Notes: a model not told the origin generated them from the sequence alone. A stretch of 64,000 nucleotides of DNA from JBHPHA01 sp042569905 (GCA_042569905.1 JBHPHA010000002.1:10149-74148), one strand, 5' to 3'; shown: positions 42,181 to 50,216, numbered from the stretch's first letter. Translations and numbers: made by a program.

Positions 42181-43368
42181 TTACAAGTCAAATTCAGGAA
42201 TAGCTCCATAGGCTCCTGATAAATACTTAGCATAATAATTATCATCAGAACGAACATTTTCCATCTCATTCATCCTCCAAATTTCACTTTCTCCCTTTTC
42301 ATTCTTTTCCGTAAAGGCGATTTGATACTTGTCCAACAAATTCAAAAGGTGTGGGCTATGGGCAGAAAAAATTAACTGTGCATTATTAGGGTTAGTTTCT
42401 TTGGAAAAAAACATTTCCAAAAGCGCCTCACTCATCATTGGATGCAAATCAGTATCAAATTCATCAAGCACCGCCACACCGCCAAATTCCAGTGTTTGCA
42501 AGATATTTTTCAAAATAGAAAAGAGTTTTTTTGTTCCAGATGATTCAAAACGAAAATCCAAATCATACTCTCCGTAATGGGAACCACGCAAATCAAAAGC
42601 TACTCCTCCGTTATCATCTTCTTTTTTTGTAATATTAATTGCTTCCAACCCAATGTCAAATTTTTGCAAGAGCTTATCTGCCTTTTTTTTGATTTTGGGA
42701 TTATTCTCAAAAAAATTAGCGGCACTTACAAGATTACGAGATTCATTGTTCATCTTTCCCCAAGCAGTAACGTTCACATCGACATTTTTCCAAAAATCGA
42801 ATATCTCCATACTTTCCAGGTGTTTGTCACGAATAGCAGTTGCAAGTACGGAGGCATTTTCCCTCAATCGATCATGAAAGTTTTTTCCCAGATTAAATTT
42901 ATCATTCCAAATGTAATTATTTTTTTCTCCTTTTTTCCAGCTACGCTCGAAAAGTGTTGAAAATTTAACTTTTCCATGCGACTTTTTTTTCAGCTTTTCA
43001 TTGAGTATTTTATGTGTTGTAAATGATACAAAATAAATATACAAACTTTTTCCAATACTAAATTCCACCGATATTTCTACTGGGTCACTTTTTTTGTTGG
43101 TGAACTTAAAAGGAACAACAGGCATCTTTGCATCAGGTTTCTCTGTGTATGCATACACAACAAACCATTGAAGAAAAGAAATTGCCTTAAGAGCGTTTGT
43201 CTTTCCGGATGCATTGTGTCCAAAAATAGACATCACCTTTGAAAGATTCCCTCCTGTTGCATCCGCGAAATACTTTTCTGTTTTCGGAGCTTTTTCATTC
43301 ACTTTAAATGATATAATTCCCTCATCCTTGAATGAGAAAAAGTTTTTAAATTTAACTTCGTGTATCAT
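42181..43368 (-). CDS. rloA: RloA/AbiLi-like AAA ATPase
   Basis: 395 residues of the COG1106-type ATPase group: MIHEVKFKNFFSFKDEG start, Walker A GHNASGKTN (near residue 50), signature SSGTKKLFSI, Walker B GVAVLDEFDTDLHP and FSAHSPHLL. Paired with the RloB-like gene. The pair lies between hsdM and hsdS and probably shares a transcript with hsdS from the promoter at 43401-43429. Proposed abortive-infection function is by family analogy. Confidence 0.8.
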   Translation of the reverse strand: MIHEVKFKNFFSFKDEGIISFKVNEKAPKTEKYFADATGGNLSKVMSIFGHNASGKTNALKAISFLQWFVVYAYTEKPDAKMPVVPFKFTNKKSDPVEISVEFSIGKSLYIYFVSFTTHKILNEKLKKKSHGKVKFSTLFERSWKKGEKNNYIWNDKFNLGKNFHDRLRENASVLATAIRDKHLESMEIFDFWKNVDVNVTAWGKMNNESRNLVSAANFFENNPKIKKKADKLLQKFDIGLEAINITKKEDDNGGVAFDLRGSHYGEYDLDFRFESSGTKKLFSILKNILQTLEFGGVAVLDEFDTDLHPMMSEALLEMFFSKETNPNNAQLIFSAHSPHLLNLLDKYQIAFTEKNEKGESEIWRMNEMENVRSDDNYYAKYLSGAYGAIPEFDL

Positions 43369-43400
43369 AATTTTGAATTACTCAATTTAATGCTACTGAT

Positions 43401-43429
43401 ATCTTATCAAAATGCACGCTAAAAGTCAA
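43401..43429 (-). promoter_or_regulatory. Promoter of the rloAB-hsdS unit
   Basis: TTGACT, 17 bp, TAAGAT on the minus strand before the gene starting at 43368. The rest of 43430-43609 shows nothing else. Confidence 0.6.
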
Positions 43430-43609
43430 GTTTCAACAAGAATTTGTTTGTTTAGCTTTTTAAAGTCTACTTTTCTCTAAATTAACTCAGAGGCTTTCAT
43501 GTATATACAACTCCACTAAAAACCCATTCCTCTAATATATTCAATTATACTAGAGACACTAAATACTCACACTTCTATCTTTTCAACATCACCCCCTGAC
43601 TTCCTACCC

Positions 43610-45187
43610 TCAAAAGGGCTTATCAATTTTTAACTCATCGCAAAACTTTGCGATTTTTTCTTGAATTCCAACTTCATCTTTCTGAAGATTTTTGAGATTT
43701 TTTGAAACTTCCTCAATGTCAATTTCCTCCTCTTCTTCAAAAGTGTCCACATATCTTGGGATGTTGAGATTGTACTCATTCTCAATGATTTCTTCCATTG
43801 TTGCTCGGTGGGAATATTTTTCAATCTCTTTTCTGTCTTTGTAAGTCTCGAAAATCTTTTCAATGTTTTGATTAGTCAACCTGTTTTGATTTTTTTCTTT
43901 TTCAAATCCCTTCGAAGCATCAATGAATAGAATATCGTCATCATTTTTTCTGCACTTTTTGAAAACCAAAACAGTAGCTGGAATTGATGTTCCATAGAAA
44001 AGATTTGACGGAAGTCCAATCACAGCATCGAGGTAGTTTTGTTTTTCGATTATATACTTCCTGATTTGTCCTTCTGCTCCTGATCGAAACAATGCGCCAT
44101 GAGGAAGAACAATTGCCATTGTCCCATTGTCTGCCAAGTGATAGAGCATGTGCGTCACGAAAGCATAATCCGCTGCACCCTTTGGAGCCAGTCTTCCATA
44201 TTGAGAAAAACGATCATCCTGGGCAAGTTGTGGATCACTGTCACTTTTCCATTTTGCAGAAAAAGGAGGATTGGCAACAATTGCCTCCGCCTTAAGATCC
44301 TCATGCATGTCCTCCACCAGAGTGTCTCCGTGGCGAATGTCAAAGTGATCAAAATGAACTCCGTGAAGAATCATATTCATTCTTGCTAGATTGTAGGTTG
44401 TTGGATTCAGTTCTTGTCCATAATAGTCTGAAACTTCAGTGTAATCGTTGAGACGCAAAAGCAAGGATCCCGATCCGCAAGATGGATCATAAACGCTACG
44501 AACTCTTTTTTTGTCTTCGGAAACTATTTGAGCCATTAGTCTTGAAATTTGTTGAGGAGTGTAGAACTCTCCACCTTTTTTCCCTGCGCCTGCCGCAAAC
44601 TCACCAATCAAATATTCATATGCATCCCCAAGCAAGTCACTCTTTGAATCTTCAAGCTTGAAATCAATCCCACTCAGATGAGTGAGCACTTCGATGACAA
44701 CTTCATTTTTTTGATTCTCTCGAGCGCCTAGTTTTGTGGAAGTCAGATCAACATCGTCGAACAATCCCTTGAAATCATCTTCACTATCAGTTCCCATCGA
44801 TGTTTGCTCGATTGTGTTGAGAACATTTCGAAGATCTTCAATGATGAAATTTTCTTCACCTTTAATTTCACCTTTTCCTTTTTTAACAAGATATGAAAAA
44901 AGTTCAGAAGGCTTCAAGAAAAATCCAAGTTCATCAACACAAGCCACTTGAACCTCTTTCAAAATCTTACTACCTTCTTTAGTTTTCTCTTTTATTTCAA
45001 AAAATTTGAATTTTTCATCACACAAAAGCTTCTCGTCCACAAAATATTCCAATTTTTCAGATAGATATTTGTAGAAAATGAAACCAAGAATATAGTTTTT
45101 GTACTCATCAGCATTCATCTTTCCTCGAAGCAAATCCGCCACATTCCACAGTTGTTTCTCCAAAAGCTTTTTTTGTTCTGTTGTCAT
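43610..45187 (-). CDS. hsdM: Type I restriction enzyme, methyltransferase subunit
   Basis: 525 residues. N6-adenine methyltransferase motifs: SAM-binding DPSCGSGSLL (motif I) and catalytic VANPPFSAKW (motif IV, NPPF). The N-terminal helical domain with LWNVADLLRG is typical. It methylates host DNA at the HsdS-defined site. A possible promoter (TTGTAT, 18 bp, TATTAT, 45245-45274) lies upstream. No Shine-Dalgarno site. It is separated from hsdS by rloA/rloB. Confidence 0.95.
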   Translation of the reverse strand: MTTEQKKLLEKQLWNVADLLRGKMNADEYKNYILGFIFYKYLSEKLEYFVDEKLLCDEKFKFFEIKEKTKEGSKILKEVQVACVDELGFFLKPSELFSYLVKKGKGEIKGEENFIIEDLRNVLNTIEQTSMGTDSEDDFKGLFDDVDLTSTKLGARENQKNEVVIEVLTHLSGIDFKLEDSKSDLLGDAYEYLIGEFAAGAGKKGGEFYTPQQISRLMAQIVSEDKKRVRSVYDPSCGSGSLLLRLNDYTEVSDYYGQELNPTTYNLARMNMILHGVHFDHFDIRHGDTLVEDMHEDLKAEAIVANPPFSAKWKSDSDPQLAQDDRFSQYGRLAPKGAADYAFVTHMLYHLADNGTMAIVLPHGALFRSGAEGQIRKYIIEKQNYLDAVIGLPSNLFYGTSIPATVLVFKKCRKNDDDILFIDASKGFEKEKNQNRLTNQNIEKIFETYKDRKEIEKYSHRATMEEIIENEYNLNIPRYVDTFEEEEEIDIEEVSKNLKNLQKDEVGIQEKIAKFCDELKIDKPF

Positions 45188-45244
45188 ATTTTTATCCCTT
45201 TTTCAGTATTAAAATTAAAGTAATTCACAAAATAACACTAGTTA

Positions 45245-45274
45245 ATAATAGCACTATTGAACGCTTAAATACAA
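45245..45274 (-). promoter_or_regulatory. Possible hsdM promoter
   Basis: TTGTAT, 18 bp, TATTAT, 58 bp above the hsdM ATG. Confidence 0.45.
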
Positions 45275-45367
45275 TCATTGCTATTCTTCACGTATTTTAA
45301 CACTTCTACTTTTTCCAAAAATTCATCTAGTTATTTTGATATTCTCTTTTAAAAATTGGTTCCTACT

Positions 45368-45607
45368 CTACCACTTCTTACTATAATTCGTTTTTACATG
45401 TTCGTTGATGAAAGTGCTTAGTCCTTCTCCTTTTTGTGCGAGTTCTTTCATTGCTTCAACGTTACTGTCTCCAGCGCTTCCGTAAGTGTATTTGTAGTTT
45501 GTGTAGCTGAAAACTGGTGATGGATTGAATTGCACATCAATGAACTCATCTCCTATCTCGTATGAGATGACATTAGAGTCTCCGCCTAGGTTCTTGTAGT
45601 TTTCCAT
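45368..45607 (-). CDS. KTSC-like domain protein
   Basis: 79 residues. The pattern ISYEIGDEFIDVQFN, then YKYTYGS, then ELAQKGEGLSTFINEHVKTNY resembles the KTSC domain, a small domain of uncertain nucleic-acid-related function often fused to other proteins. No Shine-Dalgarno site precedes the ATG. An array of 11-bp-spaced repeats with a -10-like TATGCT lies at 45851-45901, about 250 bp upstream, with a hairpin and a dispersed repeat in between. Confidence 0.6.
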   Translation of the reverse strand: MENYKNLGGDSNVISYEIGDEFIDVQFNPSPVFSYTNYKYTYGSAGDSNVEAMKELAQKGEGLSTFINEHVKTNYSKKW

Positions 45608-45693
45608 ATTATTATTTTAAAAAAATTAAATGTATCTTTAAATGTACCTTTTTTTATTATTAAGTTCATCGAGTATTTGTGACTATATTTAGG

Positions 45694-45752
45694 TTGAGAT
45701 CTCTCGACTTCACTTCACTCGTTCCTCGTTTCGCTCCGCTCGAGATGACAAG
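45694..45752. repeat. Dispersed repeat, copy 2 (inverse of 32870-32921)
   Basis: Reads GAGATCTCTCGACTTCACTT, then GTTTCGCTCCGCTCGAGATG. It is followed by GACAAGCTACGGGGG, which appears again at 45778 and 49077. Confidence 0.65.
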
Positions 45753-45814
45753 CTACGGGGGTGACCGTGTGGGAAGATGACAAGCTACGGGGGATAATAA
45801 GATGCGGGAACTAA

Positions 45815-45845
45815 AAAAACACTACCCTTCTTTGATAGTGTTTTT
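45815..45845 (-). terminator. Hairpin in the leader below the 45.86-kb boxes
   Basis: AAAAACACTA/TAGTGTTTTT arms with T-run on both sides. It lies between the putative response-regulator boxes and the KTSC-like gene, so it could end a short transcript or act as an attenuator. Confidence 0.6.
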
Positions 45846-45850
45846 ACCTT

Positions 45851-45901
45851 AGCATAAGTGATATGAAATAAAGATGAAGAAGTTATGAAGTTTTTGTGAA
45901 A
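45851..45901 (-). promoter_or_regulatory. 11-bp direct repeat array (response-regulator boxes), KTSC-like gene side
   Basis: TGAA-type hexamers ATGAAA, ATGAAG, ATGAAG, GTGAAA start at exactly 45863, 45874, 45885 and 45896 (plus-strand reading). A -10-like TATGCT follows on the minus strand 6 nt below. A near copy is at 49139-49189. Confidence 0.6.
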
Positions 45902-45905
45902 TAAA

Positions 45906-45939
45906 AAAAGCCTGATCAAGTTTTACCTGATAGGCTTTT
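45906..45939 (-). terminator. Hairpin terminator
   Basis: AAAAGCCT...AGGCTTTT stem with one bulge after the gene ending at 45966. Confidence 0.7.
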
Positions 45940-45965
45940 AATTTCCCTTATTTTACTAAATGTAA

Positions 45966-46106
45966 CTATCTTCGAGTTCCATTCAAAGTTTCCAATGCCT
46001 CATCCCATCTCTTTCCCATATAGTTAATGAGAAGAACGATTCTCTGATTTATTTCCTGCTGGACTTGAAGAGTGCGTTCATCAAATATTGCAGACACCCA
46101 GTTCAT
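45966..46106 (-). CDS. Small 46-residue protein
   Basis: A short ORF in a tight unit, 17 bp after the 152-residue gene and just before the shared terminator. Starts MNWVSAIFDERTLQVQQEIN, amphipathic helical, ends ETLNGTRR. The ribosome binding site is weak. Placement between gene and terminator is the main support. Function unknown. Confidence 0.5.
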   Translation of the reverse strand: MNWVSAIFDERTLQVQQEINQRIVLLINYMGKRWDEALETLNGTRR

Positions 46107-46123
46107 TCTTTGACCGAAAGAAG

Positions 46124-46582
46124 TTAATCGATTACCTCTTCATCACTTGATGGTGAAAAAAGTCGCTTCGCGCTTTTGTCTTCATCTGTTGGAACCCGAC
46201 ACAGAATCCCATTGAAAATAGCTTCAAATTGCATCATGGGGACTTTCATTTCCTGTGCTAATTGCATTGCAACTTCGGCATGCTCTTTAGAACCGGGTTC
46301 TGAAATCATCAGACTCCAACACATTACTATATGCCAGTAATCAATATCATCAAAACGTTCCAGGAAGGCTATCGCTCTCCAAAGTGCAATTGTGTCATAT
46401 CCACCATCCTCCAGAACCACCGGAGAAAAACAACTATGATTAGAGTCAATCATTAGGCTCAATACATTACCACTACTATCATCCACAGTTTCTCCCACAA
46501 AAAAAACGATGCTATCAACTTTCTCGCCTCTTATTTTTCTTGTTTTTAACTCCTTTCCAATCCACGCAATCCTTACTGACAT
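46124..46582 (-). CDS. Unknown protein, N-terminus shared with 51876-52634
   Basis: 152 residues. The start (IGKELKTRKIRGEKVDSIVFFVGE) aligns with EGKKLENKKVNGKNVRTFQFFIG of the 252-residue protein at 51876, and the following 60 residues match in spacing, so they share a domain. GAGGAG lies 7 nt before the ATG. Promoter TTGACA, 17 bp, TACAAT at 46650-46678. No known family. Confidence 0.7.
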   Translation of the reverse strand: MSVRIAWIGKELKTRKIRGEKVDSIVFFVGETVDDSSGNVLSLMIDSNHSCFSPVVLEDGGYDTIALWRAIAFLERFDDIDYWHIVMCWSLMISEPGSKEHAEVAMQLAQEMKVPMMQFEAIFNGILCRVPTDEDKSAKRLFSPSSDEEVID

Positions 46583-46649
46583 CTCTATTCTCCTCTTGTG
46601 ATGATTTATGTGTTTTTAATGTTTTTTAAAAAAACTAACCTGATTACTA

Positions 46650-46678
46650 ATTGTAGCAGAAAAAGTCTCTATTGTCAA
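46650..46678 (-). promoter_or_regulatory. Promoter
   Basis: TTGACA, 17 bp, TACAAT before the gene starting at 46582. Confidence 0.75.
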
Positions 46679-46818
46679 CCAGAAAAGAACTATTTCTCTC
46701 AGTTCTTTTAAAATTTAAGTCTATTTATTTCTCAATCTTTTCAACAATTCTCGATAACCTGCAATTGCTTTCTCCATAAGCTGGTATGTTTTTTTATTTT
46801 TATTTTTTTGGCAACAAA

Positions 46819-46852
46819 AAAACGGGGAGTTCATTTTTGAACTCTCCGTTAT
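46819..46852 (-). terminator. Terminator, repeat type D copy 1
   Basis: AACGGGGAGTTCA/TGAACTCTCCGTT hairpin; almost the same sequence recurs at 47582-47612. Confidence 0.85.
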
Positions 46853-46878
46853 ACTGCTTCTAAGGAGTAGGTGATGCC

Positions 46879-47469
46879 TTATGTATCAGATTTTCTCCAC
46901 CTTTTAAAAAACTTTATAAATTTCTCCTTCATTGTATGCTTAAGGGCTGATTCTTTTGCTGCCTGTAAAGCACGAAATTTCGCATTTAAAACCCTCGTCT
47001 TAATATAGCTCGCATCCAACGAGCTAATCCCGCAAGGTCCATCAGTATTCTCATTCCCCCTCCAAAGTAGCAATATGTATTTCACAAACTCTTTTGCTAC
47101 TTTCTTGGTGTTGGAATCTAATGCAATGTATTTGCCCGTATCGATAGAAAGATCTACAATGAATCCCCTTATTAAATTCATTTCAGTATCTTCCTTCAAT
47201 ACGATTGCAGAAACCGCTAAAACAAAATTAGCATCTTTATCTCCTACTCTCTCATCACATTTTCGACACACAAACGGATATGTCTCTCCATACTTGTTCA
47301 GCTGCATCTCCAATTGATGTGCAGTCCACAGAGGATCATGATCCAAAAATGGAATCGCCAACACCCTTCCACTTGAGACATTTACTAGTTCACCGCAAGA
47401 GCGACAAATTTGATCATCTTCAGATTGGGAATCCATGTTCTGTATCGCATCTTTAGACTCTATACTCAT
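46879..47469 (-). CDS. Zinc-finger-containing protein, related to 47623-48048
   Basis: 196 residues. Two Cys pairs (ICRSCGEL near residue 20 and FVCRKCDERV near 68) form a possible zinc ribbon. The C-terminal part (KKVAKEFVKYILLLW) resembles SFAKEFVEYLLRLQ of the next gene upstream. The ATG at 47469 is preferred over 47508 because GGGAG lies 8 nt before it. Promoter at 47512-47540. Function unknown. Confidence 0.68.
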   Translation of the reverse strand: MSIESKDAIQNMDSQSEDDQICRSCGELVNVSSGRVLAIPFLDHDPLWTAHQLEMQLNKYGETYPFVCRKCDERVGDKDANFVLAVSAIVLKEDTEMNLIRGFIVDLSIDTGKYIALDSNTKKVAKEFVKYILLLWRGNENTDGPCGISSLDASYIKTRVLNAKFRALQAAKESALKHTMKEKFIKFFKRWRKSDT

Positions 47470-47511
47470 GATAGTTCTCCCTTTTTTTATTGACATGTTA
47501 ACGAACATTAC

Positions 47512-47540
47512 ATATTAGTATAGTTTCAAGTTCTTGTCAA
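47512..47540 (-). promoter_or_regulatory. Promoter
   Basis: TTGACA, 17 bp, TAATAT. Two repeat hexamers of the response-regulator type (47559, 47570) lie just above. Confidence 0.7.
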
Positions 47541-47558
47541 TCCAAAACTACGCCACCT

Positions 47559-47575
47559 ATGAAGTTTTTGTGAAA
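47559..47575. promoter_or_regulatory. Partial 11-bp repeat array
   Basis: ATGAAG at 47559 and GTGAAA at 47570, exactly 11 bp apart, matching the last two boxes of the 45.87-kb array; no good -10 follows at the usual distance. Confidence 0.4.
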
Positions 47576-47581
47576 TAAAAA

Positions 47582-47612
47582 AAACGGGGAGTTCATTTTT
47601 GAACTCTCCCGC
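47582..47612 (-). terminator. Terminator, repeat type D copy 2
   Basis: CGGGGAGTTCA/TGAACTCTCCCG hairpin after the gene ending at 47623. Confidence 0.85.
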
Positions 47613-47622
47613 TATACATTCT

Positions 47623-48048
47623 TTACATTCCTGCCATCACCTTCACAAGAAGTAACTGAAGATTATCGTCGCACTCTTTATCCTTAACCAAAAGTCTTTT
47701 GAGCTCAGAAGATGACTCAGTGGTCTCATTTTTCTCCACGATAGCAATCATATCCTTCCTATTCTTTCCGCGATCCATCATTATATTGAGAAGCTCCTCA
47801 GTCGCAGAAATCATCCACGAAGGAGCTTTGACTTCCTCCAGATCACCGGAAAGATATCTCCCCTGCAAACGCAGGAGATACTCTACAAATTCCTTCGCAA
47901 AAGAATCAGCAGCAGTCTCAGAGACATTTTCCGGAAATTCGAACATCTTGATCAAGCCAATTACCTCCTCCTCACCAATCAGGGTCAAACTAGCGCCCTC
48001 AAGATCCTCGGTTACTTGCTTCACAAATCTTTCTTTGGCGTTTTCCAT
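47623..48048 (-). CDS. Unknown helical protein, related to 46879-47469
   Basis: 141 residues, all-helical, acidic start, with SFAKEFVEYLLRLQGRYL shared with the next gene downstream. GGAGG lies 9 nt before the ATG. Promoter TTGACA, 17 bp, TAATAT (48135-48163) and a type D terminator. Function unknown. Confidence 0.68.
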   Translation of the reverse strand: MENAKERFVKQVTEDLEGASLTLIGEEEVIGLIKMFEFPENVSETAADSFAKEFVEYLLRLQGRYLSGDLEEVKAPSWMISATEELLNIMMDRGKNRKDMIAIVEKNETTESSSELKRLLVKDKECDDNLQLLLVKVMAGM

Positions 48049-48134
48049 TATTCACTTCCTCCGTTTTATATTGGAATTTTTACCTAACTTCTCTTTTTAA
48101 AATATTCACATTTTACTTTAAAGAACGATATTAT

Positions 48135-48163
48135 ATATTAGCATATTATTGCTGAAATGTCAA
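48135..48163 (-). promoter_or_regulatory. Promoter
   Basis: TTGACA, 17 bp, TAATAT before the gene starting at 48048. Confidence 0.75.
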
Positions 48164-48194
48164 GAGGAGGAACCGCCATATTTCAGATAGGCTT

Positions 48195-48782
48195 TTAAGC
48201 AATAGTACCTGGTTCTTTTTTGTTTTCTTTTTTATTATTGAAGACTTCCCAGTTATTAAAGTGATTAGTTGCGTCGTTTTCCATGTTTCCGAGAAATATC
48301 TTTCCTTCTCTAGGGTAGAATTTCAGTCGATACATGTCAGTAGATTTCATGTACCAGATGTTTTTAAGTTTGATATGCTTATCAATTTCTTTTTTTGTAA
48401 ATATGATGAAATCATTTTCACTTCCATCCTCTGTTAGGACAAAGATGTATATTGGCGTGTACTCTCCATGGAAAGTAACCGCTTCTTTTTTGATGCCTAT
48501 ATTGTAGAGATAGTTTTCATCACCATTCAAAAAAGCGGTTTTCACTTGAATGAAAAATAGCTTTCCGTTGTTGGTCACTACGACATCATAACCCTCATCA
48601 ATGTATGATTTCATTGCGTTGATTCCTTGAAACATTAACTTTGAAATCACAGCGTGTTCTCCTGCATATCCAATATATTGCATAAAAGCTCTGATGTCTT
48701 TCACTTTTTCAAGGTTTTTGTTTTTTGGTCTGTTGGCTAATTTCAATTCACTAATCGCCAGTTCAGTTTCTTTTGTATTCAT
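48195..48782 (-). CDS. PD-(D/E)XK-type nuclease-like protein
   Basis: 195 residues. GYAGEHAVISKLMFQGINAM, then DEGYDVVVTNNGKLFFIQVKTA, fits a PD-(D/E)XK core (Glu in helix, Asp in DVVV, Gln-x-Lys in QVK), as in restriction-enzyme or resolvase-like folds. It starts 6 bp after an AbrB-like gene and is probably expressed with it, from the repeat-controlled promoter region at 49139-49189. It could be an effector nuclease; the substrate is unknown. Confidence 0.68.
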   Translation of the reverse strand: MNTKETELAISELKLANRPKNKNLEKVKDIRAFMQYIGYAGEHAVISKLMFQGINAMKSYIDEGYDVVVTNNGKLFFIQVKTAFLNGDENYLYNIGIKKEAVTFHGEYTPIYIFVLTEDGSENDFIIFTKKEIDKHIKLKNIWYMKSTDMYRLKFYPREGKIFLGNMENDATNHFNNWEVFNNKKENKKEPGTIA

Positions 48783-48788
48783 AGGTTG

Positions 48789-48956
48789 TTATTTCCAATC
48801 CTTAACGATTAATTTTCCTCTTTCTTCTGTTACAATAACTTTTTGACCATTTCTCCACTTCAACTTCCTCACAAGCTCAATCGGGAGAGTAATGGAATAA
48901 CTTGCACCCCTCTTTAGAATTTTGCGTACATTTCGCTCTTCTAAAGTTCTTCTCAT
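48789..48956 (-). CDS. AbrB/SpoVT-like DNA-binding protein, 55 residues
   Basis: An overlooked small gene. RGASYSITLPIELVRKLKWRNG, then KVIVTEERGKLIVKDWK, is the swapped-hairpin AbrB/MazE pattern. Such proteins are transcription factors or antitoxins. It ends 6 bp before a nuclease-like gene, so an antitoxin/nuclease or regulator/nuclease pair is possible. No Shine-Dalgarno site precedes the ATG. Confidence 0.7.
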   Translation of the reverse strand: MRRTLEERNVRKILKRGASYSITLPIELVRKLKWRNGQKVIVTEERGKLIVKDWK

Positions 48957-49011
48957 ATTTTTTTATTTTAAAATTTATTATTTATCTTTATCGCCTCAGG
49001 TAGTACAATGC

Positions 49012-49080
49012 GTAGATTCCGGATAAGTTAATTTCTTTGAACTCGTACCTCATTCAAGAAATTATACTTTCCGGAATGAC
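49012..49080. repeat. Dispersed 70-75 bp hairpin repeat, copy 3 (inverted)
   Basis: GATTCCGGATAAGTTAATTT, then GAACTCGTACCTC, then ACTTTCCGGAATGAC; reverse complement of the 31640 family. Confidence 0.7.
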
Positions 49081-49138
49081 AAGCTACGGGGGGTGACGGG
49101 TTAGGAGGAGGAATGCATTTCGAGAGTGCTTTTACCTT

Positions 49139-49189
49139 AACATAAGTGAGATGAAATAAAATTGAATTTTTTGTGAAATTTTTATGAAG
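49139..49189 (-). promoter_or_regulatory. 11-bp direct repeat array (response-regulator boxes), AbrB/nuclease side
   Basis: Hexamers ATGAAA, TTGAAT, GTGAAA, ATGAAG at exactly 49151, 49162, 49173 and 49184 in the plus reading. A -10-like TATGTT follows on the minus strand. It is 180 bp above the AbrB-like start, with a dispersed repeat in between. Confidence 0.6.
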
Positions 49190-49211
49190 TTGTTTTTTTG
49201 GATAAAATAAA

Positions 49212-49243
49212 AAAACAGGTAGAGTCATTTGACTCACCTGTTT
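49212..49243 (-). terminator. Hairpin terminator
   Basis: AAACAGGT...ACCTGTTT arms after the gene ending at 49280. Confidence 0.8.
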
Positions 49244-49279
49244 ATTTTTACTTGGTATTTGTGCTTAGATTTAGAACAG

Positions 49280-50005
49280 TTACGCTCTTGCTAAAATTTC
49301 TTCAACGGCTTCAATGGTATCCTTGTCACATTTAGCATAAACAAGACTAAGTACTTCTGCCATTTTTTCAGGAGACGTATTTCCTGATTTAGCGTCGTTG
49401 ATCCGACCTTTTCTCTTCACCTCACTTACAGCTTCATATACCCTTTCATCCTTACAAGCTCTGGATAGGAAAAGCATGTCCGAATCATCCATCTTATCCG
49501 TTTTGATGATTGCAATCGCAACATCAACGTCTCTGCAGCCTGCAAATATATCCATCATTTGAACTGGGTCCATGTCACTCCACGCAATGACATTAATCAC
49601 TCTTGGAAGAATGCTATCATTTCCATATTCAGACAGCGATTTATAAGCTTTGATGTACATAAGGAATTCCAAGTTCTCCTCCGGAGACATTGTTTTTGCA
49701 TTCAGGATGTCCTTGATGGTGTCTTCTTTGTACTTACAGACATCAAACAGCTTGAATAATTCTGGAGCAGAAAGCTTTTTGGTTTCTATAACCTTCTCCA
49801 TCAAACTTGGAAACTCTTCAACAAGTGGCATGAAGTCACTCATCACCCTAAAAGGACTAACTCTCTCCATCGACATCATATTTTCCAAAACAATCACTTT
49901 TTGAACCCCTCCTAGTCCACCTTCATTGATTTCGCTTATGATCTTATCTTCTGTCAAGTCAGGCATTCCCTCAATCAATTTCGTAAGCGATTCACCTTTA
50001 CCCAT
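49280..50005 (-). CDS. Alpha-helical repeat protein, unknown
   Basis: 241 residues, almost all helical, with loose repeats of about 38 residues (for example SAPELFKLFDVCKYKEDTIK and DSDMLFLSRACKDERVYEAV), suggesting an alpha-solenoid. No catalytic motif. AAGGAG lies 7 nt before the ATG. Promoter TTGACA, 17 bp, TAAAGT (50077-50105) and its own terminator. Possible protein-binding role. Confidence 0.68.
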   Translation of the reverse strand: MGKGESLTKLIEGMPDLTEDKIISEINEGGLGGVQKVIVLENMMSMERVSPFRVMSDFMPLVEEFPSLMEKVIETKKLSAPELFKLFDVCKYKEDTIKDILNAKTMSPEENLEFLMYIKAYKSLSEYGNDSILPRVINVIAWSDMDPVQMMDIFAGCRDVDVAIAIIKTDKMDDSDMLFLSRACKDERVYEAVSEVKRKGRINDAKSGNTSPEKMAEVLSLVYAKCDKDTIEAVEEILARA

Positions 50006-50076
50006 GCTGTTTCTCCTTTTCTTTGACTATTTTTGAATGTTAAGAGACTAAAACACATTGCCACATCGGACCTAAA

Positions 50077-50105
50077 ACTTTATCATGTTTAGACTTATTT
50101 GTCAA
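50077..50105 (-). promoter_or_regulatory. Promoter
   Basis: TTGACA, 17 bp, TAAAGT before the gene starting at 50005. Confidence 0.7.
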
Positions 50106-50151
50106 TATCTCGTAAGAAAATCCTTTTGTAGAATTTTTGGGGAATAAAAAA

Positions 50152-50175
50152 GTGTTGAGTAATTTTACTCAACAC
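50152..50175 (-). terminator. Hairpin terminator
   Basis: Perfect 11-bp arms GTGTTGAGTAA and complement with a 2-base centre and T-run below. Confidence 0.85.
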
Positions 50176-50216
50176 ATTGTTTTAAACTGCATTATGATTT
50201 AATCAAAAATGAAATC

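Noticed and set aside
46738..46795. Short minus-strand coding-like stretch (MEKAIAGYRELLKRLRNK)
   Set aside because: Only 18 codons with no ribosome site or start context; may be a gene remnant but cannot be supported.
49028..49237. A 69-residue minus-strand ORF
   Set aside because: It lies over the repeat array and the dispersed hairpin and looks non-coding.
50128..50150. A further response-regulator box pair (GTAGAATTTTT GGGGAATAAAA)
   Set aside because: Spacing fits but the TGAA core is lost; at best a degenerate relic.
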